DNA from: Bacteriovoracaceae bacterium UBA7695
GTDB lineage: Bacteria > Bdellovibrionota > Bacteriovoracia > Bacteriovoracales > Bacteriovoracaceae
Reading direction: 5' to 3'
DNA length: 9,114 bases
NCBI GenBank assembly: GCA_002482685.1
Contig: DLGL01000073.1
Coordinates: forward strand, 1-9,114
Part shown: piece by piece, positions 5,316-9,114 of the stretch
How positions within the stretch are numbered: position 1 is the stretch's first letter
How the letters are laid out: the number at the start of each line of letters is the position of its first letter
Translations under genes and position numbers: made by a program
The notes under the pieces: model-generated
Databases searched by the model: none
What the model saw: the letters and a program-made list of their open reading frames with translations, nothing else
What the model was told of the DNA's origin: nothing

Positions 5316-5975
5316 ATGAAAAATCTATTGGCCTTCGCAATTCTTACAGCTTCAGTTGGAGCGTTTGCTCAGGAGCGTTTAGTTCTTAATAGCAAGGAAG
5401 TAAGTATCAATGCTTCTTCAGCAACTATTGTTCGTACATCTAAGACAGCTGATAAAGTAGAGATTACTTTTCAAGTTCCTATGGCAAATTCAATCTGTGC
5501 TGAAACAAGACAGGTTCTAGTTCCAAGAACTTGTTACACTCAAGAGAGAATCTATACAATACAGAGAGTTTGTAAGGATGTTGTTGTAACTATCCCAGCT
5601 CCTCCACGTGGACCAAATTACAGAGGCAGTAATGCTCCAACAACAAGAGTTGAGCGTCGTTGCGAAGACGTAAGAGTTGATACAGGAAGAGTTCGCCAGA
5701 TTCCTTACAACTGTTCATTCACCACAACTGAGTGTGCTCGTTACGCTACAGTGAATTCAACAGAGTCTGACAAAGTTAAGATCAAGTTCAAGAATCTTCC
5801 TAAGCTTGGTGGATCTGAAGAAGAAACATTCACAGTTACAGCGAGACAGAGATCTTACGATGGTTCGAATGTCGTCTACGATATCAAACCTGTATCAACT
5901 CTGAACAACGCTGAGTACGAAGTAGATTCTAAGGGAATCTTTGGTGTTGATTCTTATGTGATTCAGCCTAAATAG
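5316..5975 (+). CDS. Secreted six-cysteine protein of unknown function
   Basis: The 219-residue protein begins with a clear signal peptide (MKNLLAFAILTASVGAFA, likely cut before Gln19), so it is periplasmic or secreted. The mature part has exactly six cysteines (61, 73, 86, 116, 133, 140), clustered in the middle third and consistent with three disulfides. Between Cys86 and Cys116 is a Pro/Gly-rich loop (about 94-108, PAPPRGPNYRG). The flanks alternate polar and hydrophobic residues as in beta strands, and the C-terminal part is mainly beta without cysteines. No lipobox and no catalytic motif was found; I do not recognise a family. The start is supported by AAGGGAG at 5301-5307, eight bases upstream. 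It has its own terminator at 6001-6024, so it is probably monocistronic. The upstream region is rich in inverted repeats, which hints at regulation. Confidence 0.85.
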   Translation: MKNLLAFAILTASVGAFAQERLVLNSKEVSINASSATIVRTSKTADKVEITFQVPMANSICAETRQVLVPRTCYTQERIYTIQRVCKDVVVTIPAPPRGPNYRGSNAPTTRVERRCEDVRVDTGRVRQIPYNCSFTTTECARYATVNSTESDKVKIKFKNLPKLGGSEEETFTVTARQRSYDGSNVVYDIKPVSTLNNAEYEVDSKGIFGVDSYVIQPK

Positions 5976-6000
5976 TTTTAAGAAATTTTAGTTTTTTGGC

Positions 6001-6024
6001 AAAGGGGTCCGTAAGGGCCCCTTT
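6001..6024 (+). terminator. Intrinsic terminator of the six-cysteine protein gene
   Basis: AAAGGGGTCC (6001-6010) pairs with GGGCCCCTTT (6015-6024), ten pairs with one G·U, around the GNRA tetraloop GTAA. TGTATTTGTAG follows, a modest T-rich tail. It lies 25 bases past the stop codon. Confidence 0.85.
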
Positions 6025-6188
6025 TGTATTTGTAGCTTCTAAACCTCCCCACATTTTAAAATTCTGTGTTCTATCTAAATGAACAGTTTCGAAATCTGAA
6101 AAGTTGTTCCCTCGTTATAGCGACCTCATCACTTGAAAGCATGCAAATATATAGAAGATTAAACCTAAGAAAAAAAATCTCTTCAGAA

Positions 6189-6220
6189 AATTCTTAAGAA
6201 TTCTTGATTTTACAAAATCA
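6189..6220. promoter_or_regulatory. Two adjacent palindromes, candidate operator
   Basis: AATTCTTAAGAATT (6189-6202) is a perfect 14-base palindrome. Two bases later TGATTTT/AAAATCA (6205-6220, two-base centre) is a perfect 16-base dyad. The second overlaps a -35-like TTTACA, about 70-90 bases upstream of the peptidase start. Paired dyads over a promoter suggest a repressor site, although AT-rich DNA makes chance palindromes more likely. The core TTCTTAAGA also occurs at 845-853, in the upstream region of the lipoprotein gene. Confidence 0.4.
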
Positions 6221-6291
6221 GTTCGTATTCCCGATACTGGTTCTTCAAAAATTTAAAACGCTCCTTTGAGCTATTTTTCTATGGAGGAAAA

Positions 6292-8946
6292 ATGAAGTTG
6301 ATTGTATTAGCAATCTTAATTCTGATCAGTGCTACAGCCTGGTCAAGAAGCATAATAATAACTCAACCAATAGATGGAGCCTCGGTATCAAGCTCAGCTT
6401 CTTATGTTATAGTAAGAGGAACAGTTGACTCAGTCACAGGAGGTGCAGGAGTTGTTGTATGTAACACTCAAACTGCAAACTTCACCACAGGGGTTAACTG
6501 GATCAGAGCTGTGACCCTTTCCGAAGCAGGACCAAATTTAATTACATGCAGTTATACGAAAGATGGGCTGACAGCTACCGATTCTATCACTGTAAACTGG
6601 GCAGGAAACATACGACCATATTCAGACTTTATTTCCAGCTCTACAGGCCTGGTAACGACGTTTGATTCTTCTTTGAGTCATGATCCTGACGGGACAATCT
6701 CAACTTATGAGTGGAACTTTGGGGATGGAACCACAGGAACAGGTCCTAACCCTACTCACACATTTCCAGCTGATGGTTTATATTTTGTTCAACTTAAAGT
6801 TACAGATAACAATGGTGCATACAGAACTAAAACCAGAGGTGCATCAGTAACCAGTTCTAGTGGACCTACTGTTAGTATTTCAAACTTAGACATCAAAACG
6901 TTTAACGAAATTGGTAGTGATGTAGTCTTTTCATTATCTTCAGGAGTTTTTGTATCAGACGATCGGACGATATCAATATTTCACAATGACGAAGCTCTTA
7001 CGGCCAACGATTACACCATTTCAGGGGGATCAATAACCATACCCAACTTATTAGTAGAAGGAAAAAACACTTTAGAACTAGTAGCCTCTGATACAAACAA
7101 CAATCATATATACTACAGTAACTATATTTGGGCCGGGAATACCGATCTTGAAGTTACTCTTACAGATAACAATCAACTCGTTACAGGTGGAAAAATTCTC
7201 GCTCACTTGTCTGATGATAGATCAGTTGTGGCTCAAGGAACTACTGTATCGGGAATACTCACTTTTAATAACTTGCCTGAAAGTAGTATTTCTCTAACAG
7301 CAACTTATGATAGCAGGTTAGCAACTGATGCCATTTATGCTAATGAAAATTTAGCAATTGAGTTGAAGCTTATTCAACTAGGAATCCCAAGTGTCGTAGA
7401 TAACAATGATTTTAGTCTTGGCACCTCTGGCTGGGACATCTCGCAAGCTTCAGCAGTAACAATCGAAAATCACATAGAGGTTCCTTCAAAGTTTACACAT
7501 GTAAATAAGAGTAAAATCATACTTAAAGAAAGACTTGGAAAGGGCAGCGAAACTTCTAGAAATCCGCTTAAGAGATGGAAAAAAAATTATGAAGCCAAGC
7601 CAAAGAAAATGGTTTCAAACAAAACTGACCAGGATTTAAACATTTCAACAAGTGGAGTTGAAGGAAGAAGCTCGGTGCATAGAATTTTTCAAACACTTCC
7701 TGGTACTACTGCTGTTAAGGTCAGGTATAAATTTTCAACTGATGAATACCCCGATTTTTACGGTACAAAATATAATGATGAGTTTAGCATTGTAGCTTTT
7801 ACAACTGGGACAACGAATCAATCTGTTATCAAAGGCTCAATGAATGAACTTGGTCCTTCAGTATTCAAACTTGTCCCTATCCCAGGTGAAGATGAAGACG
7901 AATTCAGAGGAGTAACCAATTGGAGAGAGCTAGAGATTAAAGTTAATCCTCTAGGAGATATCGTTTATTTAGAAGCCTCAGTTGTTAACGTAGGCGATGA
8001 AGCCGTAGATTCAAATCTGATTCTTGACTATGTTAATGAATCTCAATTTGGTATTAGTAGTGCCGCACTTCACGACCTCGATGCTACAACAGCTCCACTG
8101 ACTCATATCAGTCTTTCCGGCAGCAATATTTATAAACAGGATTCTTCAAATGAAGCTAGGACTTTGCTTAAGGCATCTCTTGAAATCTACGGCGAGCCGA
8201 ATGATGCAATCACGGACCTTGAGCTTGTTATTATTCAAAACGGCTTAGAGGTAGCAACTGGTAAATGGGATTTTGACGGCAATACAACGCTTAAAAATTA
8301 CGTGGAGTCACCCTTTGGGATAGTTGGCAAAAAATTTATAACCGCAGAACAATTATTTTCAATAAAGAATTCGGCTGCTTCGTTAATCGACATGTCACAA
8401 GATGGCTTTGTGCATCTTCAAATAAGAGCAACTTCAAAAGATGGCCATACAGCAACTTATACAGTTGGCTCCTTCAATGCACTCACTCGCTACACTCAGA
8501 CGAGTGCAGCTTACCGGTATGGTGGAAGAGATGATGTCATTGAAGGTGGCGATGACTGGTGTAAACCTTCTACGCTTTCGACAGTAATATCTTTATGGAA
8601 TAATTTTGGAATCTCAATTGGGTATCTGACTGGTGATATAAGTAATATGAACGGGGGTTTTTTTGAGCGACACGCGGGTCACAGAAATGGTGTCGATATA
8701 GATGCATACTACACAGGATACGGAAATTTCGATGCAGCTTCGGCTCAGAAACTACTTAGCATTATGCAACACTTAGGGAATAAGCTCAAAAGAATCTGGG
8801 TAACTCACCCGAATTTACAAGTGGGTGACCCTTTCTTTGATGTTTTAAATGATCCTTTAGCTACGATTAATGGTGTTAAAGCTTCTGTCATAGTTAAAAC
8901 TACATCAAACCATGAAAGTCATTTTCATATTGAACTTTTCAATTGA
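6292..8946 (+). CDS. Secreted multidomain protein with MepA (M74)-like peptidase domain
   Basis: M74/LAS enzymes are zinc endopeptidases that cut peptide cross-links in peptidoglycan. The 884-residue protein starts with a signal peptide (residues 1-18). It continues with an Ig-like module (about 20-104, Cys57 and Cys86 possibly paired), a PKD domain (about 107-187, motif YEWNFGDGT), another Ig-like module (about 193-281), a carboxypeptidase-regulatory-like beta module (about 284-362), a jelly-roll/galactose-binding-like region (about 370-590) and a beta-rich region (about 600-735). The C-terminal domain (about 736-884) has HAGHRNGVDIDAYY (His794, His797, Asp804) and HESHFHIEL (His874, His877, His879). 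These match the MepA pattern HxxH…D and HFH, so the zinc site looks intact. A Lys/Arg-rich insert (about 400-444) splits the jelly-roll region. Many AGA and ATA codons contrast with htpG. Module borders are approximate; the role is inferred to be wall remodelling or attack on other cells. Confidence 0.8.
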   Translation: MKLIVLAILILISATAWSRSIIITQPIDGASVSSSASYVIVRGTVDSVTGGAGVVVCNTQTANFTTGVNWIRAVTLSEAGPNLITCSYTKDGLTATDSITVNWAGNIRPYSDFISSSTGLVTTFDSSLSHDPDGTISTYEWNFGDGTTGTGPNPTHTFPADGLYFVQLKVTDNNGAYRTKTRGASVTSSSGPTVSISNLDIKTFNEIGSDVVFSLSSGVFVSDDRTISIFHNDEALTANDYTISGGSITIPNLLVEGKNTLELVASDTNNNHIYYSNYIWAGNTDLEVTLTDNNQLVTGGKILAHLSDDRSVVAQGTTVSGILTFNNLPESSISLTATYDSRLATDAIYANENLAIELKLIQLGIPSVVDNNDFSLGTSGWDISQASAVTIENHIEVPSKFTHVNKSKIILKERLGKGSETSRNPLKRWKKNYEAKPKKMVSNKTDQDLNISTSGVEGRSSVHRIFQTLPGTTAVKVRYKFSTDEYPDFYGTKYNDEFSIVAFTTGTTNQSVIKGSMNELGPSVFKLVPIPGEDEDEFRGVTNWRELEIKVNPLGDIVYLEASVVNVGDEAVDSNLILDYVNESQFGISSAALHDLDATTAPLTHISLSGSNIYKQDSSNEARTLLKASLEIYGEPNDAITDLELVIIQNGLEVATGKWDFDGNTTLKNYVESPFGIVGKKFITAEQLFSIKNSAASLIDMSQDGFVHLQIRATSKDGHTATYTVGSFNALTRYTQTSAAYRYGGRDDVIEGGDDWCKPSTLSTVISLWNNFGISIGYLTGDISNMNGGFFERHAGHRNGVDIDAYYTGYGNFDAASAQKLLSIMQHLGNKLKRIWVTHPNLQVGDPFFDVLNDPLATINGVKASVIVKTTSNHESHFHIELFN

Positions 8947-8974
8947 TGCTTCATCATAATAAAAAGTAATTGAA

Positions 8975-9023
8975 GTTGGAATTTGAACTTAAATAAGCGC
9001 GGATTCCAACATTTTAATTTTTA
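8975..9023 (+). terminator. Intrinsic terminator after the peptidase gene
   Basis: GTTGGAAT (8975-8982) pairs perfectly with ATTCCAAC (9003-9010). Two G·U pairs and one G-C pair extend the stem to 11. The T-rich tail ATTTTAATTTTTA (9011-9023) follows. The loop is 14 bases, larger than ideal. It ends 15 bases before the next ATG, so it also sits in the leader region of the following gene. Confidence 0.6.
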
Positions 9024-9038
9024 CAGAAGGTAAAAACG

Positions 9039-9114
9039 ATGTTTTCGAAATTAGTTTTAGGTTTATATTTATTGTTCATAAGCAACCTAGGCTTCGGCAC
9101 CGAATCCCAAGATC
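9039..9114 (+). CDS. Start of an exported protein, cut by the window edge
   Basis: Twenty-five codons are visible, open to the right edge. Lys4 followed by the hydrophobic stretch LVLGLYLLFIS (5-15) and a small-residue region ending GFG (18-20) looks like a signal peptide cut near residue 20. The ribosome site GAAGG (9026-9030) lies eight bases upstream. No function can be given. A terminator-like hairpin directly upstream suggests either separate transcription from a promoter overlapping that hairpin, or read-through control. Confidence 0.65.
   Translation, partial: MFSKLVLGLYLLFISNLGFGTESQD

Larger units (their letters stand above)
5976..6291 (+). other. Intergenic region before the peptidase gene
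   Basis: These 316 bases hold the terminator of the six-cysteine gene (6001-6024), then about 165 AT-rich bases in which I see no gene or RNA signature, then two adjacent palindromes (6189-6220). A possible promoter for the peptidase gene is TTTACA (6209-6214), 18 bases, GATACT (6233-6238). The ribosome site GGAGG (6283-6287) is four bases before the ATG, slightly close. Confidence 0.55.

Noticed and set aside
1..9114. CRISPR array, insertion sequence, prophage or toxin-antitoxin/defence module
   Set aside because: No regularly spaced direct repeats, terminal inverted repeats with a transposase, phage genes or defence-type protein motifs were seen on either strand.

Overview
The window looks like chromosomal DNA from a Gram-negative, AT-leaning bacterium. 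The best guess is the Bdellovibrionota (Bacteriovorax/Peredibacter-type relatives). This is inferred from the gene mix: many exported proteins, an S1/P1-type secreted nuclease, a truncated asparaginase-type protein, a DksA-like C4 zinc-finger protein with unusual ends, and a very large secreted murein-peptidase-like protein. No rRNA or marker gene in the window proves the lineage. Three genes on both strands (htpG, the DksA-like gene and the 5316 gene) share the same strong ribosome site AAGGGAG, which suggests one coherent resident genome. No insertion sequence, tRNA, rRNA, CRISPR array or phage gene was seen.

Layout. Positions 1-800 (minus) hold the start of a lipoprotein gene that runs off the left edge. 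Positions 1010-2367 (minus) hold a two-gene operon: a single-domain asparaginase-like protein followed, with an ATGA overlap, by an exported S1/P1 zinc nuclease, ending near a 12-bp hairpin. A 103-base divergent promoter gap separates this operon from htpG (2471-4348, plus), a full-length Hsp90. htpG converges on a DksA/TraR-like regulator (4430-4909, minus) across a perfect 13-bp bidirectional terminator hairpin. The 406-base gap 4910-5315 has no gene but holds several inverted repeats: a hairpin with a GGA loop in the regulator's leader, a palindrome midway, and a potentially branched RNA structure before the next gene. Positions 5316-5975 (plus) encode a small secreted six-cysteine protein of unknown function, closed by a GNRA-loop terminator. 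Positions 6292-8946 (plus) encode an 884-residue exported protein with Ig/PKD-type modules and a C-terminal MepA (M74/LAS) metallopeptidase-like domain. A terminator and the first 25 codons of another exported protein (9039-9114) finish the window.

How the genes fit together. Most of the window faces the cell envelope or the outside: lipoprotein, nuclease, cysteine-rich protein, wall peptidase and the last exported protein. If the organism is a predator or scavenger, the nuclease, asparaginase-like protein and peptidoglycan hydrolase would suit digestion of another cell's nucleic acid, amino acids and wall. That is inference. The htpG and DksA-like genes are housekeeping stress and transcription functions. 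The most interesting object is the 884-residue peptidase with its multi-domain N-terminal part and strongly basic insert. Next are the structured 4910-5315 gap and the asparaginase/nuclease coupling.
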